Shown: positions 42,644 through 54,477, counted from the stretch's first letter. The stretch is 64,000 nt of DNA from Dactylorhiza incarnata (GCA_033032865.1 JAWHQI010000121.1:6696001-6760000); one strand, 5' to 3'. The notes: a model not told the origin generated them from the sequence alone. Numbers and translations: made by a program.

Positions 42644-44995
42644 TACATTGGTTATATATAAACAAAAAAAAGGAGAAAGAGGTGTACACATACATTATGT
42701 AAGTATATATGTGCATAAGTGGATCCTTTCATTTCTTTTTGTTTTTATTTTTTCCCTGTACTTATATTATAAAAACTCGAGGTTGGCTGTTGGGGGAGAA
42801 AAATGTCGGGCTCGATCAATTCCTTTTTTTCCCTTCCCGTCGTCGCTGGTTCCGTCGAGGAGGAGTCGAGGTGATCTAGGGTTCGCGCCGGAGTCGCCCG
42901 GCGTCGGTGGCGTAGGCCGTCGGGGGAATTTTGGAGGCGGCCGGGGCTCATCTCCGTCGCCGGGGCTAGGGTTCCTGCGTGTGTTCGTGATCCGGAGGTT
43001 CTCCGGTGGTTATTGAGGCAAGAAAACTCTTCACTCTCCCCTCTTCCTCCTTCAACCCCTTCCATTCGGGTTATGCATCAGGAAATTTATATTTGTGCCT
43101 TGGTTATTTTTCCTTCTTGGTGGAGGTTTGGGGTATGCACAAATTGCAGGAAATTATTAAGCTCCTTTTCTTGTTAATTAGGAGTTGCTCTTGTGTTTTT
43201 TTTATTGGTGGCTGCTCCTTATATCTGTTAATTTGGGGGCTTCTCCCTATGGATTTTGTTTGGTGGCTGCTTCCTATACTTTTTGTTTGGGGGGAAGCTG
43301 ATGTTTATTCTCAAATTTAGGTTGCTCCTTGTTGATTAAGGTCTGCTCCCTGTTTTTTTGTTTTATTTATATAGGGGCTGCCCTTACTCCTGTGCATCTA
43401 TCCCTGCTGGGGGTTTAATTTGGGCTGGTTTGCTGTTATCTTCTTAGAGGGCTGCAGTTATACTTTTATGGGGGCTGCTCCTTGGTTGGTTATATAGGGG
43501 GGCTGCACCTTGTCTTCTTTTTGTTCAATGGGAGCTGTCGGATTTATTTTCCTTACCTAGGGGGCTGCTCCTTGAATTTTGTTAAGCTAGACCCGATTCG
43601 CGGTTACTTGTTAAATTCTGCGCACCTCTCATAATTACTTGGCTAAAGGTTGATGGATTGTTTGAACTGGAAGGATGGTTAAAGGGAACTATGGGGTCCT
43701 CCATCACAGTTCTCTTAATAGTTTATTGGCTAAAAGTTGGTGGATTTGTTTGGACTGGAAGGATGGGTAAAGGGAACAATGGGGTCCTCCATCACAGTTC
43801 TCTTAATAGTTTATTGGCTAAAAGTTGGTGGATTTGTTTGGACTGGAAGGATGGGTAAAGGGAACAATGGGGTCCTTCATCACAGATCTTTTAATATTGG
43901 TTGGTAGGACAATGAGACCACCACCACAGTGCCTTTTTTTATTTGGGGTGAATGTCCCCTTTATGTGAGTGGATAGTGACATTGTTTGGGTCCGCCACCA
44001 CTGGTCCATTTTGCACTGTGTACTAAATTTAGTTATGCTCTTGCTTATTCGGGCTGGTTCTATGCGAGATCTTCATAAACTTCTATTACTGAAATCCTTA
44101 TATAAGCGTATATATATATATGTGTATATATATATATGCGTATATGTGTATATATGAATTTATATACTCCTTTCAGACTGGTTATGCTACTGGTTACCTT
44201 GCCTGCTCTTACTTTTACCCATGCTGTTTTCTTGCACCCTTTGGGTTGAGGCATTCTTTTCTTATGGATGCCTCAGGTTCAGGTTTGTAGCTGCCGCCGG
44301 AGTTTGAGCGGGGTCGTTCTGTTCGCCGCCGAGGCCTTCCCTCTCTAGTGGGTAAGGATTCAGTTTCTTTTGTTGTAGTTTCTTACTGGACTGTGGACCC
44401 CTCTCCCTGCGGGTTCGTGTCAGTTGTTGACGCCCGTTTGGGTTTTTCTTAGCTTACTTGCTGATGCTGCTGCTAGCTTCCTTTACTGCTACTTGGTTAT
44501 TTTGTGATTGTACACTCTGGGAAAAGCTTATTTTGGCGTATATTAAAGCAATTCTTTTAGCATTATAAAAAGTTGATCTTTTAACTGTTTGTTGCATTTA
44601 CTATTAAGTATCACATATTTGCAAAACGTAAACCAAAATAAAATGATACTTCCTTATTATATACTAAATTTAGACAGACGATCGCCCTGGAGACGTCTCT
44701 AGTCTTCAGCGCCGTTAGGAATAAAGTGAACTTATTTTCTTCCATTGTGTACGCATGTCTTTCATAAAGTGCGGCTAGGTAAACCGCAAAGCCGAGGGGC
44801 ACGACTTCCTAACCCAATAAAAATAATCTTAAAAGATAATTCTTTTATTTATTCATATCTTTTCTTGTGAAAAAGTTCGTTTGATTGCTCGCCTGAGCGT
44901 CCTTAGTTGTCCCCTACTGGCGTGGCATCACGACGCGTGTTTTCCCCCTTTACTCTGATATTATAATTTATGTCGGGAAAATACGGGTTGTGACA
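42174..44995 (+). repeat. 5' LTR of element B
   Basis: Contains an AT dinucleotide run (about 42610-42640), a GC-rich leader (42830-43015) ending ATTGAG/GCAAG, a zone of repeated GGGGCTGCTCCTT-like phrases (43200-43580), an 88-bp minisatellite (43639-43890) and the GAGGCATTC hairpin (44247-44275). Confidence 0.95.
43639..43890 (+). repeat. 88-bp minisatellite in B 5' LTR
   Basis: Units starting TTGGCTAAA at 43639, 43726 and 43814, each with GGAAGGATGG and CCATCACAG. The 3' LTR has the same array at about 52048-52305. Confidence 0.9.
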
Positions 44996-44997
44996 GT

Positions 44998-45008
44998 TGG
45001 TATCAGAG
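44998..45008 (+). other. Primer binding site, initiator tRNA-Met (element B)
   Basis: TGGTATCAGAG two bases after the LTR end, identical to A. Confidence 0.92.
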
Positions 45009-45162
45009 GGAGGTTAGCCGGGTTGCTGGAAATGGTCAGGTTGGCCCGGTTAACCGTCCAGTGAGAATCGTTAATCATTGCATACACTCACCGATGAGTC
45101 ATCGGTAGATCTCGGCTGAAGAACGAACAATACACTCATAAGCATGACAGAAGTATACGGGG

Positions 45163-45335
45163 CATATTATGTAGTATGGGATGCATAATATGTGTTTGTA
45201 TATGGATCCTCATAGGTGACAACATGCGACTGTTATGTAGTATGAGATGCATAACGTAGGTCGCATGCGTGTCCATTAGATTTTTCTTTTCGTTGCATGC
45301 GATAATATGTAGTATGGGATGCATAAGATCGCATG
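45163..45335 (+). other. Three leader hairpins with invariant loop (element B)
   Basis: Hairpin 1: CATATTATG (45163-45171) / CATAATATG (45184-45192). Hairpin 2: inner GTTATG (45232-45237) / CATAAC (45250-45255), outer CATGCGAC (45223-45230) / GTCGCATG (45260-45267). Hairpin 3: inner TATG/CATA, outer CATGCGAT (45296-45303) / ATCGCATG (45328-45335). Loops are TAGTATGGGATG, with one G-to-A change in hairpin 2. Compared with A, outer stem 2 changes a T-A pair to C-G, keeping pairing. Confidence 0.85.
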
Positions 45336-45669
45336 TGTACGCCGCTCATAGCATGCATTAAGGCCTTTTCTTAGTTTGCATAGCACTGCATGCATAACAT
45401 AACATTGCATAAGCACACGTGCCAAGCCAGAGATCTACACAATGACACATGTACACCCATGATTTTAATGGTAAGATTTTATGGTTATATGCATATGGGA
45501 GAGATACACGAGAGGTAAAGGATGGTATATCATCCTGAGTATAGCGTGATATTATGTATTTACTTCTCCCAGAGAAAAAGCAGTAGAAAAAGCAAGTATT
45601 TGTATGTCTTCCTTTCCTAGAGATCTGAATCCAGTCTTATCTTGTTGTTTGTTGTTGTCCCTGTTAGGT

Positions 45670-46873
45670 ATGGCTTATAGGCGTCGGCCCGCTAATACTA
45701 TTCCCTAGTCCGAGGGCGAGACATCAGGTGCGCATAGCGAGGCAGTGATTGAAGAGCTGCGTCTGAATAACGAGACTTTGACGCGGCAGTTGGTCGCGAT
45801 GCAGGAGCAGATACAGACGTTCTTGACTACCACTCAGCGGCAGCATCCCGTGGCTAGTCAGCCGGAGGCTGCCCGTCCTGCACCCCTGGTTCCCCCTGCT
45901 GCGTTGCCGCCAGAAATGAACTTTATCACGCATTTCCAGAGGCTAGGACCCCCTACTTATGACGGGAGGGCGAACTTCATGGTGCTCGATGATTGGATCC
46001 TGGCGATGGAGGAGATGTTTTCGTATTCTGGCGCGTCGGCGGACCAGAAGGTCATGATTGCTGCCTTCCAGCTGAAGGGTTTGGCAAGGAGCTGGTGGAT
46101 CCGGGAGAAGGAGGCTCTGGTAGAAGGCTGCACGTGGGAGCAGTTCAAGGGAAGGCTGATGAAGAAATTCTTGCCCTCAGTTGAGCAGGACCGCCTGATG
46201 AATAGCTTCTTACATCTGAGGCAGCAGCAGCTCACAATAGGGGAGTATGAGGTCGAGTTCTCCAAGTTGAGCAGGTTCGCCCCGGATTTGGTTGCTTCTG
46301 AGGAAAACTGGGTGAAGAGATTTTTGGGAGGTCTTCGCAGCTAGATCCAGTAGTTGGCCAGTGCCTACCGGTCCGTGAGCTTCGCGGACGCAGTGGAGGC
46401 CGCTCTGAAGGTAGAAGCGATCGAGAATGCCAGAAATCGAGGGAAGGAATCGAGAAGGGAAAAGAGGAAAGCCGACGATGGAGGCAGCCTTGCTCCAGGT
46501 AAGAAAGGCAAGGTGGTTTGCAGTTTTTGCGGCCGTGTGGGCCATCCACACGAGAAGTGTTTCAAGAGGCTAGGTGCGCAGAAGCAGCTTCAGGTTATGG
46601 CTCTGCAGGGTGCTCCGAAGGATGAATTGTTTTGCACTTCGTGCAAGCGGAGGGGGCACGACGAAAGTCGTTGCTGGTCAAAGGGCAAGGTTTGTTATCA
46701 GTGCGGGCAGAAGGGACACGTGAAGTCCAAGTGCCCGCAGCTTCAGTCTGCCGGCCAGCAGTTTGCGCTCCCAGCCGCGGCACCGCCTCAGCAACAGCTG
46801 ATAGATCGAGGAAAGGTAAAGCTAAACGCAGTGACAAAGGACGAGGCGCAGTGCTCAGACCAGGTGATATCAG
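45670..46873 (+). pseudogene. gag: gag of element B, broken by stops
   Basis: Starts ATGGCTTATAGGCG, just after a splice-acceptor-like run. TAG at 45706 sits at the same codon as TAA 5128 in A. The capsid region carries GPPTYDGRANF and LARSWWIRE (about 45950-46110). Two more TAG stops lie at 46342 and 46351, at glutamine-like positions. Three CCHC knuckles follow: CSFCGRVGHPHEKC, CTSCKRRGHDESRC and CYQCGQKGHVKSKC (about 46520-46735); most gypsy gags have one or two. The reading ends at QVISG, at the predicted intron. Confidence 0.88.
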
Positions 46874-46971
46874 GTTCGTTTTCGTCTTCGCTATAGTTTA
46901 ACTTTGTTATGTCGATTTGGATGTTATTAATGCCTCATCCGCGTCTTGTCGTGTCCATACTGCTTCGTTAG
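46874..46971 (+). other. Predicted gag-protease intron (element B, 98 nt)
   Basis: GTTCGT...TTCGTTAG, phase 1; splicing joins G to GC (glycine) and continues EFKV into the protease frame. Same codon as in A and H. Confidence 0.7.
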
Positions 46972-49900
46972 GCGAGTTTAAGGTTCGAGACTATTGGGCG
47001 CACGTTCTGTTTAACTCGGGTGCCACCCACTCTTTTGTGGCTAGGAGGTTTGTTGATCGGCATCATTGGGCCCTAGAGCGAGTTGATGGTCCGCTTTGTG
47101 TCAAGTACCCATCCGGCGATTCAGTGGTGTCGAATCTGTGGGTGAGGCAGTGTCCGATCGTGTTGGATGGATTTTTGAGCCATGCAGATCTGATGGTGAT
47201 CGTCTTGGAGGACTTTGATGTGATTTTGGGCATGGATTGGCTAGCCCGTTATGACGCTGTGATCCAGTGCAGGGACAAGCGTCTGGATTTCCTAATGGAT
47301 GATGGCCAGCCCAGGAGCGTGTTCGGTTGCCCGCGTCAGACTTCCTCAATTATGTCAGTGGTCTGTGCCCAGGCTTTGGCGGAGTTTGATGGCCGGGTCT
47401 GCCTTGTTTCTGTTTTTCTTGTGGCTTGTGCAGCGGCACCTTGTGTAGAGGACATTCCTGTGGTGCAGGAGTTCCCGGACGTTTTTCCCGACAACCTTCC
47501 TGGTCTCCCTCCGGAGCGAGAGGTTGAGTTTGTGATAGATCTGGAACCCGGGACCCACCCTATTGTGAAGACACCCTATCGTATGGCACCGCGGGAGTTG
47601 GAGGAGCTGCACACTCAGCTGGAAGAGTTATTGCAGCTCGGATCATTAGGCCGAGTTCGTCGCCTTGGGGTGCGCCGGTTCTGTTTGTGAAGAAGAAGGA
47701 TGGGTCGATGAGGCTTTGCATCGATTACAGGGAGTTGAACAAGGTCACGATCAAAAATAGGTATCCGTTGCCGTGGATTGATGACTTGTTCGACCAGTTG
47801 CAGGGTAGTTGCATGTTCTCAAAGATCGACCTCCGGTCCGGTTACCATCAGCTGAGGATTCGCGACTCAGACGTTCCGTGAACTGCTTTCCGATCGCGTT
47901 ACGGACATTTTGAGTTCCTGGTGATGTCCTTTGGGCTGACGAATGCGCCCTCTGCTTTCATGGATCTGATGAACAGGGTGTTCTGAGACTTCCTGGACCA
48001 GTTCGTAGTGGTCTTTATTGATGATGTATTGATCTATTCTTCGAGCGAGGAGGAGCATGCTCGACATTTACGGTTGGTGCTGTCTACCTTGAGGGAACAC
48101 AAGCTGTATGCCAAGCTGAGCAAATGTGAGTTCTGGCTTTCGCAATTATCCTTTTTGGGACACGTGGTGGGCAAGAGCGGCATCTCTGTGGACCCAGCGA
48201 AGGTCGCTGCTGTTTTGGACTGGAAGAGGCCGTCATCGCCGAAGGAGATCCGCAGTTTCCTGGGTTTAGCTGGCTACTATTGAAGGTTTGTGGAGGGTTT
48301 CTCAGCCATTTCCGCGCCTTTGACCAAGTTGACGCGGAAGGAAGCGGCTTTCGATTGGAGCGAGCAGTGCGAGGAGGCCTTCCAGGAGTTAAAGAGAAGG
48401 CTGTGTTTCGCACCAGTTTTGGCTCTCCCGGTTGAGGGAGTGGAGTTCCAGGTCTACGTAGACGCTTCACTGATAGGCCTTGGTTGCGTCCTCTTGCAGG
48501 AGGGCAAGGTCATCGCGTACGGGTCGCGACAGCTAAAGGTGCATGAGCGGAACTACCCGACGCATGATTTGGAGTTTGCTGCGGTGATCTATGCCTTGGA
48601 GCTGTGGAGGCATCTCTTGTATGGAATGGAGTGCAAGATCTACTCAGATCACAAGAGCTTGATTTATGTATTCTCGCAGCGAGAGCTGAACCTGCGCCAG
48701 CGTCGATGGATGAAGTATGTGGATGATTATGATGTGGAGATCCTCTATCACCCCGACAAGGCCAACGTAGTGGCGGATGCCCTGAGAAGGAAGTTAGCTT
48801 CTATTTTCGGACTCTCTGTGCAGTCCCTGGTGGAGGAGTTCTTTCTGATGAGCATCGCGGTGAAGCCCAGTGGTGGTCCGTCTCGTTTGGAGGTTGAGGA
48901 GCCATCCTGGATTGTTTTGGCAAGGTTGCACCAAAGGGATGATCTGGATTTGCAGCACCTCCGGAGCAAAGCTGAGAGAGAAGAGTTGCCAGATTTCTCG
49001 ATTGATGCGGAGGGTACTTTGAGGTTTCGTGGCAGGTTGTGCATACCCGCGGTGGGGCATGGTTTCGTGGCAGGTTGCACCAAAGGGATGATCTGGATTT
49101 GCAGCACCTCCGGAGCAGGGCTGAGAGAGAAGAGTTGCCAGATTTCTCGATTGATGCGGAGGGTACTTTGAGGTTTCGTGGCAGGTTGTGCATACCCGCG
49201 GTGGGGCAGATTCAGGCAAGGATTTGTGAGGAGGCTCACGACTCCAGCCCATCCTATCACCCTGGCTCTACCAAGATGTATCGCGACCTGAAGCAGATCG
49301 TGTGGTGGCCTGGCATGAAGGGCGATATTGCGAGATTCGTGGTGCAGTGCTACACTTGTCAGCGCGTCAAGGCGGATCACAGGAGGCCCGGGGGCAAGTT
49401 GACGCCGTTGGATATTCCCTTGTGGAGGTGGGAGAGCATATCTATGGATTTCATTACTGGATTGCCGAGATCTCCGCGGGGGCATGATGCAGTCTGGGTC
49501 ATCGTTGACAGGTTGACCAAGTGTGCTCATTTCGTGCCGTACAAGACCGGTTATTCGATGGAGAAGATTGCGTCTCTCTATGTGCAGGAGGTCATTAGAC
49601 TGAATGGGGTTCCCGCGAGCATAGTGTCTGATCGTGATTCCAGGTATACCTCTCGTTTTTGGCAGAGTCTGCAAGGGGCTTTGGTCACCGATCTCAGGTA
49701 TTCTACAGCCTATCATCCGCAGACGAATGTGCAGACAGAGAGGGTTAATCAGATCGTGGAGGATATGATCCGGTGCTATATTCTAGAGCATGGAGGGGCG
49801 TGGGATGAACGCCTTGGGCTCATGGAGTTCGCGTACAACAATAGCTACCAGGAGAGCTTACAGCTGGCTCCGTTTGAGGCGCTGTATGGGAGGAGATGTC

Positions 49901-50481
49901 GGACTCCGCTATTTTGTTCTGAAGTGGGCGAGAAGCCTGTTCTGGGTCCTGAGGCTTTGGAGGAGATGGGTTTTGCTGTGACACAGATCAGAGAGAAGCT
50001 ACGAATAGCTCAGGAGCGTTATGAGAAGTACTCCAACCGGCGTAGGAGTGATCTGGTGTTTGTAGTGGGGGACATGGTGTTCCTCAAGGTGTCCCCGATG
50101 GCAGGCGTCAAGAGGTTTGGAAAGAGCCACAAGCTGGACCCCAGATACGTAGGCCCATTCGAGATCGTCGAACGCATCGGGGCTGTTGCTTACAGGTTGA
50201 AGTTACCGGCCTCTTTTCCCGGTGTGCACGACGTATTCCATGTGAGCCAGCTGCGGAAGTACGTCCGCAGCGATCGCCATGTTCTATATCTTGTGCCAGT
50301 GCTGCAGCCTAATCTATCGTTTGTAGAGCAGCCTGTTTGCATTTTGGAAAGACAGGATCGAGTGTTGCGGAGGAAGACCATCCCTATGGTGAAGGTCCTC
50401 TGGGACAATCAGGACGTTCGGGGTGCGACCTGTGAGCTTGAGTCAGCAATGAGGGAGTCCTATCCCCATCTTTTCGGCTAA
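46972..50481 (+). pseudogene. pol: pol (protease-RT-RNase H-integrase-chromodomain) of element B, broken
   Basis: The protease site reads FNSGATH (about 47010): the catalytic Asp is Asn, so it is inactive even if translated. FDVILGMDWL is near 47215. A 1-base frameshift lies near 47641. RT about 47500-48280, with FIDD near 48010. Stops: TGA 47879, TGA about 47983, TGA about 48282. RNase H about 48440-48790. A 149-bp tandem duplication at 48923-49207 shifts frame. Integrase HHCC about 49225-49370 and the D, D, E regions (about 49445, 49630, 49738) stay open to the end at 50481, through a chromodomain-like tail. Confidence 0.92.
48923..49207 (+). repeat. 149-bp tandem duplication inside B pol
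   Basis: The segment starting AGGTTGCACCAAAGG at 48923 restarts at 49072. The junction carries a short extra copy of GGTTTCGTGGCAGGTTG, which also occurs inside the unit. 149 is not a multiple of three, so the reading frame changes. Confidence 0.93.
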
Positions 50482-50559
50482 TTCCCTCGCTAAGTCTTTG
50501 TCTTTCGTATTTTTCCTTGTCCTACATCGTTATTGCAAAGTTTCGGGTCGAAACATTTT

Positions 50560-50574
50560 GGTAGGAGGGGTGGT
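50560..50574 (+). other. Polypurine tract of element B
   Basis: GGTAGGAGGGGTGGT abuts the 3' LTR start. Confidence 0.85.
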
Positions 50575-51005
50575 TGTAACGCCCCGGAACTTCGCATAGT
50601 CTATTTAAAATGAAAGCGATAATAATTGTTTTTAAATCGAAGGATTTATTCGCAGTTCGTCGTGAGGGCGTTGCGGTTCCGGGAGCGTCGTCGTCCTTCT
50701 CTAGCGGGTTAATCCTAGATTGAATCATCTACGCAGGCATGAGTATTTATATGCATGTATGAAAGTTCGTGCGGGTAGGTGTATGGATATACATATATAT
50801 ACTATTATGATGTCACGTATGAAGTTTTGTGCGTGTATAAGCAATCTAATCGATTGTGAAAAAAAATTCCTATGGGGAGGGGTTACGCCGGTAGGAAAAA
50901 TATATAAGTGTATATACGTATCCGTATTTGTGCAAGGTATATTGGGTTTATGTTTGTGCGTATAGTGGTGTACAAAGGCTTGTATATACATTCTTGCACA
51001 TCATG

Positions 51006-51051
<46 letters not shown>

Positions 51052-53401
51052 TACATTGGTTATATATAAACAAAAAAAAAAGGAGAAAGAGGTGTACACA
51101 TACATTATGTAAGTATATATGTGCATAAGTGGATCCTTTCATTTCTTTTTGTTTTTATTTTTTCCCTGTACTTATATTATAAAAACTCGAGGTTGGCTGT
51201 TGGGGGAGAAAAATGTCGGGCTCGATCAATTCCTTTTTTTCCCTTCCCGTCGTCGCTGGTTCCGTCGAGGAGGAGTCGAGGTGATATAGGGTTCGCGCCG
51301 GAGTCGCCGGGCGTCGGTGGCGTAGGCCGTCGGGGGAATTCTGGAGGCGGTCGGGGCTCATCTCCGTCGCCGGGGCTAGGGTTCCTGCGTGTGTTCGTGA
51401 TCCGGAGGTTCTCCGGTGGTTATTGAGGCAAGAAAACTCTTCACTCTTCCCTCTTCCTCCTTCAACCCCTTCCATTCGGGTTATGCATCAGGAAATTTAT
51501 ATTTGTGCCTTGGTTATTTTTCCTTCTTGGTGGAGGTTTGGGGTATGCACAAATTGCAGGAAATTATTAAGCTCCTTTTCTTGTTAATTAGGAGTTGCTC
51601 TTGTGTTTTTTTTATTGGTGGCTGCTCCTTATATCTGTTAATTTGGGGGCTTCTCCCTATGGATTTTGTTTGGTGGCTGCTTCCTATACTTTTTGTTTGG
51701 GGGGAAGCTGATGTTTATTCTCAAATTTAGGTTGCTCCTTGTTGATTAAGGTCTGCTCCCTGTTTTTTTGTTTTATTTATATAGGGGCTGCCCTTACTCC
51801 TGTGCATCTATCCCTGCTGGGGGTTTAATTTGGGCTGGTTTGCTGTTATCTTCTTAGAGGGCTGCAGTTATACTTTTATGGGGGCTGCTCCTTGGTTGGT
51901 TATATAGGGGGGCTGCACCTTGTCTTCTTTTTGTTCAATGGGAGCTGTCGGATTTATTTTCCTTACCTAGGGGGCTGCTCCTTGAATTTGGTTAAGCTAG
52001 ACCTGAATCGTGGTTACTTGTTAAATTATGCTCACCTCTCATAATTACTTGGCTAAAGGTTGATGGATTGTTGGAACTGGAAGGATGGGTAAAGGGAACA
52101 ATGGGGTCCTCCATCACAGTTCTCTTAATAGTTTATTGGCTAAAAGTTGGTGGATTTGTTTGGACTGGAAGGATGGTAAAGGGAACAATGGGGTCCTCCA
52201 TCACAGTTCTCTTAATAGTTTATTGGCTAAAAGTTGGTGGATTTGTTTGGACTGGAAGGATGGGTAAAGGGAACAATGGTGTCCTCCATCACAGATCTTT
52301 TAATAGTGGTTGGTAGGACAATGAGTCCACCACCACGGCGCCTTTTTTTATTTGGGGTGAATGTACCCTTTATGTGAGTGGATAGTGACATTGTTTGGGT
52401 CCGCCACCACTGGTCCATTTTGCACTATGTACTAAATTTAGTTATGTTCTTGCTTATTCGGGCTGGTTTTATGCGAGATCTTCATAAACTTCTATTACTG
52501 AAATCCTTATATAAGCGTATATATATATAGTTATATATACACGTATATGTGTATATATATATGTATTTATATACTCCTTTCAGACTGGTTATGCTACTGG
52601 TTACCTTGCCTGCTCTTACTTTTACCCATGCTTTTTCTTGCACCCTTTGGGCTGAGGCATTCTTTTCTTATGGATGCCTCAGGTTCAGGTTTGTAGCTGC
52701 CGCCGGAGTTTGAGCGAGGTCGTTCTGTTCGCCGCCGAGGCCTTCCCTCTCTAGTGGGTAAGGATTCAGTTTCTTTTGTTGTAGTTTCTTACTGGAATGT
52801 GGACCCCTCTCCCTGCGGGTTCATGTCAGTTGTTGACGCCCGTTTGGGTTTTTCTTAGCTTACTCGCTGATGCTGCTGCTAGCTTCCTTTACTGCTACTT
52901 GGTTATTTTGTGATTGTACACTCTGGGAAAAGCTTATTTTGGCGTATATTAAAGCAGTTCTTTTAGCATTATAAAAAGTTGATCTTTTAACTGTTTGTTG
53001 CATTTACTATTAAGTATCACATATTTGCAAAACGTAAACCAAAATAAAATGATACTTCCTTATTATATACTAAATTTAGACCGACGATCGCCCTGGAGAC
53101 GTCTCTAGTCTTCATCGCCGTTAGGAATAAAGTGAACTTATTTTCTTCCGTTGTGTACGCATGTCTTTCATAAAGTGCACTAGGTAAACCGCAGAGCCGA
53201 GGGGCACAGCTTCCTAACCCAATGAAAATAATCTTAAAAGATAATTCTTTTATTTATTCATATCTTTTCTTGTGAAAAAGTTCGTCTGATTGCTCGCCTG
53301 AGCGTCCGTAGTTGTCCCCTACTGGGCGTGGCATCACGACGCGTGTTTTCCCCCTTTACTCTGATATTATAATTTATGTCGGGAAAATACGGGTTGTGAC
53401 A
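50575..53401 (+). repeat. 3' LTR of element B
   Basis: Same features as the 5' LTR; the AT run is longer (about 51007-51048). Ends GTGACA at the CAGGG duplication. Confidence 0.95.
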
Positions 53402-53672
53402 CAGGGCACCTGATCAAAAACTTGTAGTGGATTCCTACCAAGTGTGGTAGAAGAGTGAATGTACCCTATTGAGAGGGGAACCACTATATTTCTTTGTGTC
53501 TTCTGGTTGCTTGTTTGCTTTTATGCTTTATTTCTTTATTTGCTGTGCTGTGAAAATTTGTGATAATATTAGTTATATAAATCACTTTGTACTACACATA
53601 TTTATATATATCATTATTTTGAAATAAAACCTTAAAAGAGTTTTTAATTTAAGAACTAAAACTCCTTTCAAT

Positions 53673-53683
53673 TGGTATCAGAG
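53673..53683 (+). other. Primer binding site, initiator tRNA-Met (element C)
   Basis: TGGTATCAGAG, two bases after the C 5' LTR end. Confidence 0.88.
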
Positions 53684-53769
53684 GCTGGTTGATTATTTAT
53701 ACAAGCTAACACCTGAATCATAAAGATCAATTAGTTCTTAAGTTTTTTTTGAAAGTTTTTTCTAAAATC

Positions 53770-54477
53770 ATGGCACAAGAAGATTATTTAGACCCAAATC
53801 CACCAATCTGTAATTTGGATAGATTTTATTTATGGCAAGTTAGAATTAAATTATATATGAATGTCATAGATGAAGATATTTATGATTCTATTTTGACAGG
53901 ACCTTCTCCATCTTCAACTTCTTCAACAGATGATCAAAAGAAGCTGAAAAGTGTTGATGCAAAGGCTATGGACATATTAGCCCAATCAATGTCAAATGAC
54001 ATTCTTCAAAGACTTGATTGCACTTCAGCAAGGGACATCTGGAACTCCCTCTCAAGGATGGTAAATGAATCTTCTTCCACTTCTTCTACTAACTGTATTT
54101 ATGATGCAGAACCATCAACAAGTCTAAGTAAAGAAGAAGAAGAAGAAGAGGAAGAAGAACAAAAAGCTAGAGCTTTCCGCATGTTGGACATATATGGCTC
54201 ATATCACAACTCAGATGCAGAAGCTGAATCAGATAAGGTAACTGAGGTAACTTTAAACTTTAATTTTACCTCTGATCAAATCAAATCTGATTTTAAAATA
54301 ACAAATACAGATTTAATAAAATCTGAGAAGAAAATTAAAAAAGAGTTAACAAAAATAAATAATTTGACTTCTGAATTTAGCAAACTTCAAGAAAATTTAA
54401 AAATATCAGAAAAACAAAATATTTTGTTGAAAAATAAATTTGAACAATCTCTTAAAAAGGAAAATTTTCATGTTTAA
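53770..54477 (+). CDS. gag: gag-like protein of copia element C
   Basis: 235 codons, intact. ATG 53770 (MAQEDYLD...) is chosen because the family begins just before a block ending FYLWQVRIKLYM; upstream residues of the open frame are not conserved-looking. The N-terminal part (about residues 1-105) resembles the copia gag region (KAMDILAQSM, ARDIWNSL). A run of about nine glutamates follows (54130-54160), then a Lys/Glu/Ser-rich tail that looks coiled-coil. No zinc knuckle is seen and the frame stops before any protease, so gag may itself be shortened. No pol follows. Confidence 0.65.
   Translation: MAQEDYLDPNPPICNLDRFYLWQVRIKLYMNVIDEDIYDSILTGPSPSSTSSTDDQKKLKSVDAKAMDILAQSMSNDILQRLDCTSARDIWNSLSRMVNESSSTSSTNCIYDAEPSTSLSKEEEEEEEEEQKARAFRMLDIYGSYHNSDAEAESDKVTEVTLNFNFTSDQIKSDFKITNTDLIKSEKKIKKELTKINNLTSEFSKLQENLKISEKQNILLKNKFEQSLKKENFHV

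Larger units (their letters stand above)
42174..53401 (+). mobile_element. Element B: Ty3/gypsy chromovirus-type retrotransposon, complete structure, broken genes
   Basis: 2.8-kb LTRs starting TGTAACGCCCCGG and ending GTGACA; 5-bp duplication CAGGG (42169-42173, 53402-53406); tRNA-Met primer site; gag and pol in the same order as A. The two LTRs are nearly identical over long tracts (about 43027-43588 against 51427-51988), so insertion looks recent. Yet gag-pol has several stops, a frameshift and a 149-bp tandem duplication. Confidence 0.96.
40916..53670 (+). repeat. 5' LTR of element C (interrupted by B)
   Basis: About 1.5 kb once B and one CAGGG are removed. It contains a TTCGACGAA/CAGCGGTCGACGA cluster (41087-41395) and repeated CACCTTATCAAAA / CACCTGATCAAAA phrases (42078-42156 and 53405-53420) on both sides of B. 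Ends TTTCA at 53670. Confidence 0.87.
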
